Origin: Pseudomonas putida
GTDB taxonomy: Bacteria > Pseudomonadota > Gammaproteobacteria > Pseudomonadales > Pseudomonadaceae
Length of the DNA: 64,000 nucleotides
Assembly (NCBI RefSeq): GCF_004357765.1
Contig: NZ_SMTE01000002.1
Location: 248,001-312,000, forward strand
Direction of reading: 5' to 3'
The position numbers and the translations under genes were made by a program. The notes beneath the pieces were generated by a model, which was not told the origin of the DNA, did no database searches, and worked only from the letters and a program-made list of their open reading frames with translations. Each line of letters begins with the position of its first letter. Position 1 is the stretch's first letter. Positions 47,389 through 58,069 of this stretch are shown one piece after another.

Positions 47389-50300
47389 ATGAATCCCCCT
47401 GAAAACACCCCCCCTACCGGTCACGAGAACGTTGCCACGCTGATTGCGGGCAAGATCGCCCCCTGGATGCGACAGGCGTCCGCCGACACCCACCGCGAAC
47501 TACGCGCCGCCAGCAAAGTACCCATCCCCTGGTTCGAACAGGCATGCCAGACAGCGCCACTTGCCGCGCGCACGCTGGTCGAGGACTACGCCCGCTACCG
47601 GACCCACGAGTCGCAGGTAACGGCGCGACTGGACACGCTCCCTACGCTTGAGTCATTCGCCAGAGCGCAACTGACGGCAGGTATCAAGGCGCGTTTCGGC
47701 CTGGACCTGGATGTCGACAAGACGTACCTGTTCAACACTGGCAAAGCCGTGACCTACCAGCAATACATGCAGGGTGACCCGATCCTCGGCGCCATGCGGG
47801 CATTCAGGATGGCCACCCAATCCCTGCTGCATTGCGCCATGCAGAACTTCGAGGCGTATGAAGCCCAAGCCAATGGACAGAACGGCGCGGGTCTTCCGGC
47901 CGCCGTACTGGACAGCAACCAGTTCCTAGGCCCCTGGCCGCTTGGCAAGGAGGTGGCGATCAGCGCCCACGAGTTCGCAGCGCTGTGCCGCGAGCTGGAC
48001 ATCGACGGCCAGTACCAGCGCCTGATCGACAAACTCTACACCGCCAATGAGGGCGAATCGGCCGATCAAGTGTGGGCAACCTTCAGCGACACCGAGCGCT
48101 GCGCCTTTCTACTGGAAGTCGACAGAGCGTTCCTGGCCAAGAAAATCGAGCTCCCGCTTCGCGAGGCCCTCTCGAGTCTCGCCCGCGACGGACAGTGCGA
48201 GTACCTCGGCAGCCCGCTGCGCTGCGCCTTCATCGAAGCCTTCGGCTCTCGAATCGAGGGCGCCCTGATGATTGGCCTGGTGCCCTTTGCCGAAAGGCTG
48301 CTGTCCTACGACCCCATCCATTTGCCGTTCAAGAACGTGCTGCTGACCTACCTGCCCGGTGCCCCGGATCCATTGGCCGTGCATGCCACTGGCCAGGCCG
48401 TGCAGACCCACGTGCGTGAGCAGTTCTGGGCCTGGGATGTACCGACCCTGCTGACCCGGATTCGCGCCTCCGAGCGCAGCGATTTTCTGCAAAAGCTGCT
48501 CGATTGCCTGAACCCCCCAGATTGGAACACCGTCAAGATGTTCCCAGGTCATCTTGGAGGGGAGGTGCAGCGAGCCCGGGACCCGAACGCGTGGGTGCCG
48601 CTCACGCTGCAAGCGTTCAACCGGCCACTGATCGACGAACTGGTCGCAGGGAAACGACAACAACTCAGGGACGATGCCCAGTTCCATGCCGTGCCCACCG
48701 CGATCGAAGACCAGAAAAGCGCGGCGAGGCGCTGGGCCTATTTCTCGCAGTTGGCGATGAACGCCATCAACCTCGGCGCCTTCTTCATCCCCGGTCTGGG
48801 CCAGCTGATGATGGGGTTGAGCGTGGCGCAACTGAGCTACGAACTGTTCGAGGGCCTGGAAAGTTGGGCCGACGGCGAACGCGATCAGGCGGTAGGCTAC
48901 CTGCTGGATGTGATCGAGAATGTGGCATTCACCGCCGCCCTCGGGGCGGCTGGCAGCCGCCCCGGCATCCCCGCCGTGGAAAGAATCCCAGTGGAGACGC
49001 CTTCCTTCATCGAAGAACTCAAGACCGTCACCTTGCCCGATGGCAGTACCCGGCTGTGGAAACCAGACCTGCTGCCGTTCGCACATGACATCGTGCTGCC
49101 CGCAGGGCTGGAGCCCGATGAGTTCGGTTTGTACTACCACGAGGGCAAGACCTGGCTGGCTTTGGAAGACCGGTTCTTCGAACTGGGATCCGATGCGCAG
49201 AAAGGCGTGCACTACCTGGTCCATCCGCACAAACCGTCGAGCTACCAGCCGCCCCTGCAGCACAACGGTGCCGGCGCCTGGCTGCACGAACTGGACCAGC
49301 CCCGCAGCTGGACGCGCATGACCCTGTTCCGCCGCGCCGGCCCGCTGAGCGGGCAATTCGACGAGGCGACAGCTCAACACATCCTGCAGGTCAGCGACAT
49401 CCACGAAGACGCGCTCAGGCGCATCGTGAGCGAAAATCAGAGACTGCCTGCGCTGATGGAGGACAGCCTGACCCGTTTCGATCTGGATCGTCAGATCCGC
49501 GAGACCCAGCCAGACGCGACACCCCAGCAACTGCACGAGGCCTTCGCCGACCAGTACGCCCAATCGCCCCAGCCGTCCATGCCCGAAGCCAGAACCCTGC
49601 ACAGCCGCTACCCACGTCTGCCGACCAGCGTGGTCGAGGCGCTCGTGCGCGATGCGTCCAGCGCCGAGCGGCAGGCCCTGGCCGATGGACAGATACCCCT
49701 GCAGGTCGCCCATGAGGTTCGGGGCTATCAGCAACAGGTGCGTCTCGCCCGCGCCTACGAAGGACTCTACCTCGATTGCCCGCGCAACGACGACAGCGAT
49801 CGCCTGATCCTGCATAGCCTGCCCCATCTTTCCGGATGGCCTGCGGACCTGGCCCTGAGCCTCGAGCTGCGTCAAAGCTGGCCATCGCACCTCGATACCA
49901 TCGGCCCCAACGACGCCCCTGTGCACAGGCATATCATCAGTACTCGCAACGGCTATCTGATGATGCCTGGACCAGGCACCGCCCCTGCGTCGATGCACCC
50001 TTCGTTGCACCAGGCATTGTTCGAAACGCTGACCCCGGCCCAGCGCCAATCGCTGGACATCGACACGCCGCAAGCCCTGCGCCAACGTCTACGCCAAGCG
50101 CCACCCCTGCCGCGCGCGGCCCTCAGGCAAGTGCTGGGCCTGCGGGAGATTCACCCTGGATACCGCTCGCCCCTGCGGCTTGCCGATGGCCGCTTCGGTT
50201 ATCCGTTAGGGGGCATGGGAGGCATGAGAGGAAACATCACTCGACGTGCCCTGCTCGCGCAGATCCAACAGGTCGGCCTGGACCAGGCCTTGTCCCGATC

Positions 50301-52944
50301 AGCGGAACAATTACTGACTGCCCTGGAAAATGCGGGTCTGAACCGCTCCGATATACGCAGCCGCTTGCGTGAGATATTAGTGCAGCGCGACGCCCTGCAA
50401 AGCGACCTGCAAGATTGGCGAGCACACCTGTCCGCCATGCCCGAACCACCGCAAATCGACTTCGACCGCTTACACAACGCACTTCAGGAGCACTGGTACG
50501 AAAGGGCGTTGCCGGAGCTCAATCGCAGGGAGCCTGTGCTGCGACTACACAACCTTTCGCTGTCACATTTTCCACTCGACCTACCCGCGTTTTTCAGGGA
50601 AAGCATCAGCCATCTAGTGCTGCAACAACCCCTCCTGGATCTCGTCCCCGGTTGGACGCAGCGAAGCCGGCATATCACTCGTTTTCTGCGGCAGTTCCCC
50701 AACCTGCGTTCCTTGGAAATGTATGGCCCGGTACAGCCCGACGCCTTCGTGTTCGCGATACCCGTCATTGCCGAGCATTTGCCACGGCTCGAAAGCTTGA
50801 CCCTGATGGACCTGAACATTGAGGTTTGCGCCCTCGATATCGCCAGTCTACGCGGGCTGGCGCATCTGCGGTCTTTGAACTTGGCGGGCAATCGCTGGCG
50901 TCTGAGCTCACCACCGGACTTCAGCAGGCTCTCCCTGGACACCCTCATACTGGATCGCATGGACCTGGGCCAATGGCCAGAGGCACTGGGCATCAATGCC
51001 TTGCAGCGTATCGGCGAGCTGGCCATGCGTGAGAACGGGCTGAGGTTGTTGCCGGCTTTTCTGCTTGAAAACCGGCTAGACCTGGCACGTCACCCCACGA
51101 TTTCGCTGCAAGGCAACGACATCATCGGCGAACACCTGCAACGGATACTGCTCAATGAAGATGGTCGCGCCCCACTGTTCGATGTGGATGTGTCCGACAT
51201 CCTCAACGCACGACTGGCACGCTACCGCCAGCAACGGCAAGTCATTCACGACATCCTGGACAACTGGGCCAACGCCTCCGGCTCCAGCAGCTCGCCGGAC
51301 GCCACCATCACTGTGCAGCGCAACAGGATCGGCGATGCCATCAATACTTTCTGGCGCCATCAGGAGCAAGGGATACAGCATGCACCGTTGCGCCTGGAAG
51401 AGGTCGACCTGGCCAACTTCCCGATGCGCCTGCCTTCGTTCCTCGAAGAGCGGGTGCTCAGCCTGACCCTGTCCCAGGTCACCGGAACCACGGAGCAACT
51501 TGCCGCCCTGCTCCAGCGATTTGCCAACGTCACCGAACTCAACATCGATGGCCAGGTGAACGCCGACTCGAATCTAACCTCCGCGCTGCTGCAGCGCCCG
51601 GGCCTGATGGACGTGGGGCTGCGCAACATGGACCTGGAGATCAACGACGCACTGCTCGCCACCCTGGCCGGCTTGGAACACCTGCGCTCCCTGGATCTGT
51701 CCGGCAACCGGATGGGCAATGTCGGTACTCCGCCCGCCGCCTTGCAGCCGTTACGCCGCCTCGATCTCAACGATATGGCACTGCGCGAATGGCCGGACTG
51801 GGTCAACCAGTTGTTGCCACTGGATGTACTGGAGCTCAGCGGTAATGAGCTGACGGAACTGCCCCCTTTCGTGCTGAGCAACCTGGAAAGCAGATTCCCC
51901 ATTTCCTCCATCGCGCTATACGGCAACCCACTGAGTAACGAAACCATCACGCGCGCGCGCGGATCCTCGGACAGCCAGCGCAGCTTCACGTTCGCCATGG
52001 ATCTGCCGCATGACATACAAGAGCTGTATTGGTCGAACGAAGAGATCGAACAGGGTCATCTGCACATACCCGTCCCCGTCGCTGTCGAGGGCGAGCCCAG
52101 TGCCGCGGACTGGTTGCACGCTTCCGTGGACGAAAACAACGGGCTGCAGAGCGCTTGGGAGGGGCTCGAAGAAAACGGGCAAGCACCCTATCTCCTGGAG
52201 CTGATCGGTCGCCTCAGGCAGACGGGGGTCTATACGAATCCCCTTCTGCGCACCGAACTGTGCCGACGTGTACGCCGGGTACTGGCCATCGCGCTGAACA
52301 ACGCGCAGCAACGCTATCTGTTCAACCTGATCGCCGAGGATCAGTTGTCGCAGCCCCATCCCACGTGCAAGGACGGCATACTGCTGTTGTTCCAGAGCAT
52401 CGAGATGCTGATCGCCAACCAGCGTATAATCGACACTGCCTCCGACACACCAGAGGGCATGTACCGCGAACTACGCCGCCTGTTCCGCGTGCAGGAACTG
52501 GATGAATACGCGATCAGCAAGGCTGCTGGCCGGGACGAAGCCGAGGTACGCCTGGCCTTCAGGCTCAATCTGAATGAAGACCTCGCGCTGGGTCTGCCTC
52601 CAGATGAAATGAGTTTCGCATCCTGCGCCGACCTGAAGCAGCCGGAAGTGCTGGCTGCCAGGACGGAGATTCAACGAGCGGAGCATGGCGAGCCCTTCCT
52701 CCTGTTCGCAATCCAGCAGGAAGGATGGAGACGCTACCTGCGCCACCAGCACGCCGACCGCTTCGAGGCCATCGAGCAGGACTACCAGGCCCGGGTGCTG
52801 GCATTGCCGGATGCTTTTCCTGGTACTCCTATCGAGCACCTGGGCGCCGAGTACAAAGCGCTGGAAAATGACAAAGCGTCCAGGGAGAACGAGCTGATTC
52901 GCGAACTGACCATTCTCGCCAACCCAGAGCGCGAGGCGCTGTGA
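47389..52944 (+). CDS. Second giant LRR protein with NEL-type E3 ubiquitin ligase domain
   Basis: 1851 aa from an ATG with GAGG seven bases upstream. It is collinear with the preceding protein: the N-terminal toxin-like region holds a hydrophobic stretch at about 460-515 (AFFIPGLGQLMMGLSVAQLS, then YLLDVIENVAFTAALGAAGS). LRR blocks include LAGN at about 1162 and LDLSGN at about 1433. The NEL domain (about 1575-1851) contains TCKDG with Cys1660 and Asp1662. Sequence identity to the first is moderate, so the duplication is old or was followed by strong divergence. Its stop is one base from the hutG stop on the other strand. Start codon, catalytic Cys and frame are intact, so it should be a working gene; the host is unknown. 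Confidence 0.9.
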   Translation: MNPPENTPPTGHENVATLIAGKIAPWMRQASADTHRELRAASKVPIPWFEQACQTAPLAARTLVEDYARYRTHESQVTARLDTLPTLESFARAQLTAGIKARFGLDLDVDKTYLFNTGKAVTYQQYMQGDPILGAMRAFRMATQSLLHCAMQNFEAYEAQANGQNGAGLPAAVLDSNQFLGPWPLGKEVAISAHEFAALCRELDIDGQYQRLIDKLYTANEGESADQVWATFSDTERCAFLLEVDRAFLAKKIELPLREALSSLARDGQCEYLGSPLRCAFIEAFGSRIEGALMIGLVPFAERLLSYDPIHLPFKNVLLTYLPGAPDPLAVHATGQAVQTHVREQFWAWDVPTLLTRIRASERSDFLQKLLDCLNPPDWNTVKMFPGHLGGEVQRARDPNAWVPLTLQAFNRPLIDELVAGKRQQLRDDAQFHAVPTAIEDQKSAARRWAYFSQLAMNAINLGAFFIPGLGQLMMGLSVAQLSYELFEGLESWADGERDQAVGYLLDVIENVAFTAALGAAGSRPGIPAVERIPVETPSFIEELKTVTLPDGSTRLWKPDLLPFAHDIVLPAGLEPDEFGLYYHEGKTWLALEDRFFELGSDAQKGVHYLVHPHKPSSYQPPLQHNGAGAWLHELDQPRSWTRMTLFRRAGPLSGQFDEATAQHILQVSDIHEDALRRIVSENQRLPALMEDSLTRFDLDRQIRETQPDATPQQLHEAFADQYAQSPQPSMPEARTLHSRYPRLPTSVVEALVRDASSAERQALADGQIPLQVAHEVRGYQQQVRLARAYEGLYLDCPRNDDSDRLILHSLPHLSGWPADLALSLELRQSWPSHLDTIGPNDAPVHRHIISTRNGYLMMPGPGTAPASMHPSLHQALFETLTPAQRQSLDIDTPQALRQRLRQAPPLPRAALRQVLGLREIHPGYRSPLRLADGRFGYPLGGMGGMRGNITRRALLAQIQQVGLDQALSRSAEQLLTALENAGLNRSDIRSRLREILVQRDALQSDLQDWRAHLSAMPEPPQIDFDRLHNALQEHWYERALPELNRREPVLRLHNLSLSHFPLDLPAFFRESISHLVLQQPLLDLVPGWTQRSRHITRFLRQFPNLRSLEMYGPVQPDAFVFAIPVIAEHLPRLESLTLMDLNIEVCALDIASLRGLAHLRSLNLAGNRWRLSSPPDFSRLSLDTLILDRMDLGQWPEALGINALQRIGELAMRENGLRLLPAFLLENRLDLARHPTISLQGNDIIGEHLQRILLNEDGRAPLFDVDVSDILNARLARYRQQRQVIHDILDNWANASGSSSSPDATITVQRNRIGDAINTFWRHQEQGIQHAPLRLEEVDLANFPMRLPSFLEERVLSLTLSQVTGTTEQLAALLQRFANVTELNIDGQVNADSNLTSALLQRPGLMDVGLRNMDLEINDALLATLAGLEHLRSLDLSGNRMGNVGTPPAALQPLRRLDLNDMALREWPDWVNQLLPLDVLELSGNELTELPPFVLSNLESRFPISSIALYGNPLSNETITRARGSSDSQRSFTFAMDLPHDIQELYWSNEEIEQGHLHIPVPVAVEGEPSAADWLHASVDENNGLQSAWEGLEENGQAPYLLELIGRLRQTGVYTNPLLRTELCRRVRRVLAIALNNAQQRYLFNLIAEDQLSQPHPTCKDGILLLFQSIEMLIANQRIIDTASDTPEGMYRELRRLFRVQELDEYAISKAAGRDEAEVRLAFRLNLNEDLALGLPPDEMSFASCADLKQPEVLAARTEIQRAEHGEPFLLFAIQQEGWRRYLRHQHADRFEAIEQDYQARVLALPDAFPGTPIEHLGAEYKALENDKASRENELIRELTILANPEREAL

Positions 52945-52945
52945 A

Positions 52946-53749
52946 TCAACCGCCGTAACGTGCGCTGCCCCAGTGCAGCGCAGTCTCCAACAACCGCCGC
53001 AAGACGGCCTGGGTAGGTCGTGCCAGGTCGTCGCGGTAGGTGAACGGCTCCACTTCATCCATGTAGGTGCTTTGCGCCAGCTCCAACTGCACCGCATGGA
53101 TGTCCTTGGCCGGGTCGCCGTAGTGCCGGGTGATGTAGCCACCTTTGAAACGACCATTGAGCACGTGGCTGTAGCCTTGGGCTTGGCGGCAGGCATCCTC
53201 GAGCCGCGCGGCCAGGTCGGCGTCGCAGCTGGCACCATCGAATGTGCCGAGATTGAAGTCCGGTAGCTTGCCGTCGAACAGGCGTGGGACCTGCGAGCGA
53301 ATCGAATGGGCGTCCCACAGCAGTGCATAGCCAAAGGTGTCGCGCAGGCGTGCCAGTTCCTGGGCAATGGCTGCGTGGTAAGGCCGCCAGATTCGCTCAA
53401 GGTAGGTGTCGCGCTCGCCAGCGCTGGGAGCTTGGCCCGCCTTGAACAGAGGCTCGCCATCGAACAGCGTGGCCGGATACAAGCCTGTGGTGGCACCGGT
53501 GTAAAGCGGCGTGTCGTCATCCGGACGATTGAGGTCGATGACGAACCGCGAGTACTCGGCCGCGACCACGCTGGCGCCCATCTCGCGGGCGAAATCGTAC
53601 AGCTGCGGGATGTGCCAATCGGTGTCGGGCAAGCTACGCGCCTGATCGACCAGACCGTCGCGCACGGCGGGCGTGAGGTTCAGGCCTGCGTGGGGCATGC
53701 TGATCAGCAGCGGCAACCGGCCTTTGTGGTAATGCAGTACGTTATCCAT
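52946..53749 (-). CDS. hutG: HutG, N-formylglutamate deformylase
   Basis: 267 aa of the N-formylglutamate amidohydrolase family, the last step of the five-step histidine pathway (formylglutamate to glutamate and formate). LLISMPHAGLNLTP, DTDWHIPQLYDF, ATTGLYPATLFDGEPLF, LLWDAHSIRS and NLGTFDGASCD are conserved. ATG at 53749 with GAGG is preferred; a TTG at 53764 overlapping the hutI stop gives five more residues. The gene order and pathway fit hutI-hutG. Confidence 0.95.
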   Translation of the reverse strand: MDNVLHYHKGRLPLLISMPHAGLNLTPAVRDGLVDQARSLPDTDWHIPQLYDFAREMGASVVAAEYSRFVIDLNRPDDDTPLYTGATTGLYPATLFDGEPLFKAGQAPSAGERDTYLERIWRPYHAAIAQELARLRDTFGYALLWDAHSIRSQVPRLFDGKLPDFNLGTFDGASCDADLAARLEDACRQAQGYSHVLNGRFKGGYITRHYGDPAKDIHAVQLELAQSTYMDEVEPFTYRDDLARPTQAVLRRLLETALHWGSARYGG

Positions 53750-53760
53750 CCTGGCCTCGC

Positions 53761-54966
53761 TCAATTGGAGATTTCATGGCCCTTGCGCACCACGCGCTTG
53801 GGCAGGTCGCCGCCGAGCCAGTAGGCCAGGTCGGCAGGGCGTTCGATGTGCCAGGCGACGAAGTCGGCCACCTTGCCGACCTCCAGCGATCCATGGCTGT
53901 CGCCCAGACCCAGCGCCGCGGCGGCATGCAGGGTGACGCCGGCCAGGGCCTCTTCCGGGGTCAGGCGAAACAGCGTGCAACCCAGGTTCAGCATCAGGCG
54001 CAACGACAGCCCTGGCGAGGTGCCTGGGTTGAGGTCGCTGGCCAGGGCGATCTTCACGCCGTGGCGGCGCAAGGCATCGAGCGGCGGCAGTTGGGTTTCA
54101 CGCAGGAAGTAGAAGGCGCCTGGCAGCAGCACCGCCACGGTGCCGGCCTGGGCCATGGCGCGGGCATCGTCTTCGGTCATGAATTCCAGGTGATCTGCCG
54201 ACAATGCCTGATAGCGTGCAGCCAGGCTCGAACCGTGCAGTGACGACAACTGCTCAGCATGCAATTTGACCGGTACGCCCAGTTCGCGCGCTTTGATGAA
54301 GACCTTCTCGACTTGCGCCGGCGAGAACGCCAGGTGCTCGCAGAAGGCGTCCACCGCATCCACCAACCCTTCGCCTACCAGCGCAGGAAGCATCTCGTCG
54401 CAGATGTGGGCGATGTAGTCGTCGGCCCTGCCGGCGTACTCCGGTGGCAGGGCGTGGGCGGCCAGGCAGGTGGCGCGCACCGCCAGCGGCAACTCGTCGG
54501 CCAGACGCCGGATCACACGCAGCATCTTGCGCTCGTTGGCCAGATCCAGACCGTAACCGGACTTGATCTCGATGGTGGTCATGCCATCCCGCATCAAGGC
54601 CTGGACCCGTTGTCGGGCACTGGCGAACAGTTCGTCCTCGCTGGCCGCCCGGGTGGCCCGCACAGTGCTGGCGATGCCGCCACCCTGGGCGGCGATCTCG
54701 GCGTAGCTCACACCTTGCAGACGCTGCTCGAACTCACCGCTGCGGTTGCCACCGAACACGGCGTGGGTGTGGCAGTCGATCAGACCCGGGGTGACCCAGG
54801 CGCCGTTCAGCTCCATCGTGCGGCCAATCTCCAGCGGCGGCAGTTCGCCACGCGGGCCGATCCACTCGATCAGGCCGGCGTTGCTGACAATGGCCGCGTC
54901 CTCGATGATCGAGTAGCTGCCTTGGGCCATGGTTGCCGCGTGGCAATGCTGCCAAAGGGTTCTCAT
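53761..54966 (-). CDS. hutI: HutI, imidazolonepropionase
   Basis: 401 aa amidohydrolase converting imidazolone propionate to formiminoglutamate. Metal ligands are in [16 protein letters not shown] (His66, His68), KLHAEQLSS and the later Asp in [26 protein letters not shown] is also typical. ATG at 54966 is chosen because the family starts MRTLWQHC; a longer frame adds eleven residues. It lies 13 bp after hutH. Confidence 0.96.
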   Translation of the reverse strand: MRTLWQHCHAATMAQGSYSIIEDAAIVSNAGLIEWIGPRGELPPLEIGRTMELNGAWVTPGLIDCHTHAVFGGNRSGEFEQRLQGVSYAEIAAQGGGIASTVRATRAASEDELFASARQRVQALMRDGMTTIEIKSGYGLDLANERKMLRVIRRLADELPLAVRATCLAAHALPPEYAGRADDYIAHICDEMLPALVGEGLVDAVDAFCEHLAFSPAQVEKVFIKARELGVPVKLHAEQLSSLHGSSLAARYQALSADHLEFMTEDDARAMAQAGTVAVLLPGAFYFLRETQLPPLDALRRHGVKIALASDLNPGTSPGLSLRLMLNLGCTLFRLTPEEALAGVTLHAAAALGLGDSHGSLEVGKVADFVAWHIERPADLAYWLGGDLPKRVVRKGHEISN

Positions 54967-54979
54967 GCGGGTACTCCTG

Positions 54980-56512
54980 TCAGAGGCTGGGCAACACACC
55001 GGCTGGCAACAGCGCGGTCAACCTGCCTTCAGCCAACAAGGCGCTGGCCACTTCGATGTCCGGCGAGAAGAAGCGGTCGCGGTCATAATGCGGCACCTCG
55101 CGGCGCAGCACCTGGCGCGCCTGCTCCAGCTTCGCCGAGGTTTTCAACCCCTCGCGCAGGTCCAAGCCCTGGCAGGCGCCCAACCATTCGATGGCCAGCA
55201 CGCCACGGGTGTTCTCGGCCATTTCCCACAGGCGCTTGCCAGCGGCTGGCGCCATGGACACATGGTCTTCCTGATTGGCCGAGGTCGGCAGGCTGTCGAC
55301 GCTGTGTGGATGGGACAGGGCCTTGTTCTCGCTGGCCAGCGCGGCGGCGGTGACCTGGGCGATCATGAACCCAGAGTTGACGCCACCGTTTTCCACCAGG
55401 AACGGCGGCAGCTGGGACATGTGCTTGTCCATCATCAGCGAGATGCGGCGCTCGCTCAGCGCGCCGATCTCGGCGATGGCCAGGGCGATGTTGTCGGCGG
55501 CCATCGCCACCGGCTCGGCGTGGAAGTTGCCGCCGGATATCACATCGCCCTGCTCGGCGAACACCAGCGGGTTGTCGGACACGGCATTGGACTCCACCGC
55601 CAGCACCTGCGCCGCCTGGCGCAACTGGGTCAGGCAGGCGCCCATGACCTGAGGCTGACAACGCAGGGAGTATGGATCCTGGACCTTGCCGCAGTTCTGG
55701 TGCGAGCGCGACACTTCGGTCGATTCGCCGAGCAGGTCACGGAAGCAGGCCGCGGTATCGATCTGCCCAGGTTGGCCGCGCGCAGCATGAATGCGGGCAT
55801 CGAACGGCGCCCGCGAGCCAAGCGCGGCTTCCACGGTCAGCCCGCCACAGGTGATGGCTGCCGCGAACAGGTCTTCGGCCTGGAACAGGCCGCGCAACGC
55901 ATAGGCCGTGGAAGCCTGAGTTCCGTTGAGCAGTGCCAGGCCTTCCTTGGCAGCCAGCGTCAGCGGCTCGAGACCGGCAATGGCCAGGGCTTCGCTGGCC
56001 GGCAGCCATTCACCTTGGTAGCGCGCCTTGCCTTCGCCCAGCAGCACCAGCGACATGTGCGCCAGCGGCGCGAGGTCGCCGGAAGCGCCGACCGAGCCCT
56101 TGAGCGGGATGTGCGGGTAGACTTCGGCGTTGACCAAGGCGATCAGCGCATCGATGACCTTGCGCCGAATACCTGAAAAGCCCCGGCTCAGGCTGTTGAT
56201 CTTCAGCACCATGATCAGCCGCACCATGGCATCGTCCAGCGGCGCGCCGATACCGGCGGCGTGGGACAACACCAACGAGCGCTGGAGGTTCTCCAGGTCA
56301 TGGCTGGCGATACGGGTCGAGGCCAGCAGGCCGAAACCGGTGTTGATGCCGTAGGCCGTGCGGTCTTCGGCGATGATGCGCTCGACGCAGGCGACGCTGG
56401 CGTCGATGCCTGCGTCAGCGCTCGGGTCCAGGGCCAGGCGAACCGGTGCGTGATGGATTTGGCGCAATTGCGCCAAGGTGAGGCTGCCGGGAACCAGGTT
56501 GAAAGCTTGCAT
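54980..56512 (-). CDS. hutH: HutH, histidine ammonia-lyase
   Basis: 510 aa. It converts histidine to urocanate and ammonia. The MIO cofactor tripeptide Ala143-Ser144-Gly145 lies in [15 protein letters not shown]. The active-site Tyr is in AYGINTGFG (Tyr54), with [18 protein letters not shown] and NQEDHVSM. This is the catalytically complete histidase of the cluster. It lies 21 bp downstream of the MIO-less paralogue and 13 bp upstream of hutI. Confidence 0.97.
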   Translation of the reverse strand: MQAFNLVPGSLTLAQLRQIHHAPVRLALDPSADAGIDASVACVERIIAEDRTAYGINTGFGLLASTRIASHDLENLQRSLVLSHAAGIGAPLDDAMVRLIMVLKINSLSRGFSGIRRKVIDALIALVNAEVYPHIPLKGSVGASGDLAPLAHMSLVLLGEGKARYQGEWLPASEALAIAGLEPLTLAAKEGLALLNGTQASTAYALRGLFQAEDLFAAAITCGGLTVEAALGSRAPFDARIHAARGQPGQIDTAACFRDLLGESTEVSRSHQNCGKVQDPYSLRCQPQVMGACLTQLRQAAQVLAVESNAVSDNPLVFAEQGDVISGGNFHAEPVAMAADNIALAIAEIGALSERRISLMMDKHMSQLPPFLVENGGVNSGFMIAQVTAAALASENKALSHPHSVDSLPTSANQEDHVSMAPAAGKRLWEMAENTRGVLAIEWLGACQGLDLREGLKTSAKLEQARQVLRREVPHYDRDRFFSPDIEVASALLAEGRLTALLPAGVLPSL

Positions 56513-56533
56513 GTGCAGGCTCCTTGTTGTTGT

Positions 56534-58069
56534 TCAGTTCAGCGCCGACAGCACAGGCTGCGGCAACCGGGGATCTTTGAGCAGGGCTGCGGCACAGGCG
56601 ATGTCCGGTGCCAGCCAACGGTCCTGCAGGTAGGCTGGGACCTGCTCGCGCAGCAGACGCCAGGCAGCGTCGGTACCGATGCCCAGGCATTGCTCCTTGA
56701 GGAACTCGAAGGCCTGGGCTGCCAGCAGATACTCGATGGCGAGGATCTGGGTGCAGTTTTCCAGCACTTGATGCAGTTTCAACGCAGCATTGGTGCCCAG
56801 GCTGAGGTGGTCTTCCTGCAAGCCCGAGGTGACGAAATTGTCGAGCACGGCCGGTTGCGCCAGCTGACGGTTCTGCGCGCACAGCGAGGCCGCGACGTAC
56901 TGGGCGATCATCATCCCCGAATTGACGCCAGGCTCGCTGACCAGGAAGGCCGGCAGCCCGCTGACGTGCGGGTTCACCAGGCGGTCCAGACGACGCTCGG
57001 CGATCGAACCGATCTCGGCCATGGCGATGGCCAGCAGGTCTGCGGCCATGGCCACCGACTGACCATGGGGATTGGCCTGGGAGACCACACGGAAGTCCTC
57101 CGGGGTGCCCAGCAGCAAGGGGTTGTCGTTGGCGCCATTGAGTTCTGCCTCGATCTGCCGTGCCGCATGGGCGAACTGGTCGCGGGCAGCGCCATGCACC
57201 TGCGGAATCGAACGAATGCTCAGGGCATCCTGGGTGCGCATGCCTTTGCTGGTGGCAATCACCTCGCTGCCCTGGAGCAAGGCACGCAGATTCGCACCTA
57301 CCACCTGCATGCCCGGATGCGGCTTGAGTGCAATGATCTCCGGATCGAAGGCGGCGATCTGTCCACGCAACGCCTCGAAGCTCATGGCCCCGATCACATC
57401 AGCCCATTGCAGCAAGCGGCTGGCATCGTCCAACGCCAGGCTGGCCAAACCGGTCATGCACGGCGTGCCGTTGACCAGGCACAGGCCATCCTTGGCACCC
57501 AGCTGGACAGGCGCCAGCCCCTCGGCGCCCAGGGCCTGGGCAGCTTCCACGACCTGCCCGCGATAGCTGACCTTGCCGATACCCAGCAGGCACACGCCGA
57601 CATGGGCCATGTGGGTCAGGTAACCCACCGAACCCTGGGACGGCACCTGGGGCGTGATGCCATGGTTGAGCAGCGCCAGCAGCGCCTCGACCACGCCCCG
57701 CTGCAGGCCGGACTTGCCATGGCTGTAGTTGACGATGGCGGCGCAGATGATCGCCCTGGTCTGCTCATCGGGCAGCACCGGCCCCACACCACAGGCGTGA
57801 CTGAGCAAGGTGTTGCGCGACAGCGCGCTCAGCTGATCGCCTTGCAGCGAGACGTTGCACAGCGCGCCGAGGCCGGTGTTGACCCCATAGGCCCGCTCGC
57901 CGCTCTCGACGATATGCCGCACGATGGCCTCGGCATTGTCGATGCGCGCCCACACCGCAGGTGCCAGCTCAAGCCGAGCGCCATGGCGGGCGACGGCGGC
58001 GATGTCCTGCCAGCGCACCGGGGCGCCAGTGATGACCACGGTTTCGCCTTGCGACATGGCGCTTCTCAT
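56534..58069 (-). CDS. HutH-like ammonia-lyase paralogue lacking the MIO tripeptide
   Basis: 511 aa, same fold and length as HutH ([50 protein letters not shown]). At the place of the MIO motif it reads [19 protein letters not shown]: compared with [21 protein letters not shown] exactly three residues, A-S-G, are gone after GSVG (146-149). Without them the standard electrophile cannot form, so ordinary histidase activity is not expected. In P. fluorescens a hutH1 copy beside the importer genes was dispensable, as I recall. It starts at an ATG overlapping the ATPase stop (ATGA); an ATG four codons later is an alternative. Confidence 0.85.
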   Translation of the reverse strand: MRSAMSQGETVVITGAPVRWQDIAAVARHGARLELAPAVWARIDNAEAIVRHIVESGERAYGVNTGLGALCNVSLQGDQLSALSRNTLLSHACGVGPVLPDEQTRAIICAAIVNYSHGKSGLQRGVVEALLALLNHGITPQVPSQGSVGYLTHMAHVGVCLLGIGKVSYRGQVVEAAQALGAEGLAPVQLGAKDGLCLVNGTPCMTGLASLALDDASRLLQWADVIGAMSFEALRGQIAAFDPEIIALKPHPGMQVVGANLRALLQGSEVIATSKGMRTQDALSIRSIPQVHGAARDQFAHAARQIEAELNGANDNPLLLGTPEDFRVVSQANPHGQSVAMAADLLAIAMAEIGSIAERRLDRLVNPHVSGLPAFLVSEPGVNSGMMIAQYVAASLCAQNRQLAQPAVLDNFVTSGLQEDHLSLGTNAALKLHQVLENCTQILAIEYLLAAQAFEFLKEQCLGIGTDAAWRLLREQVPAYLQDRWLAPDIACAAALLKDPRLPQPVLSALN

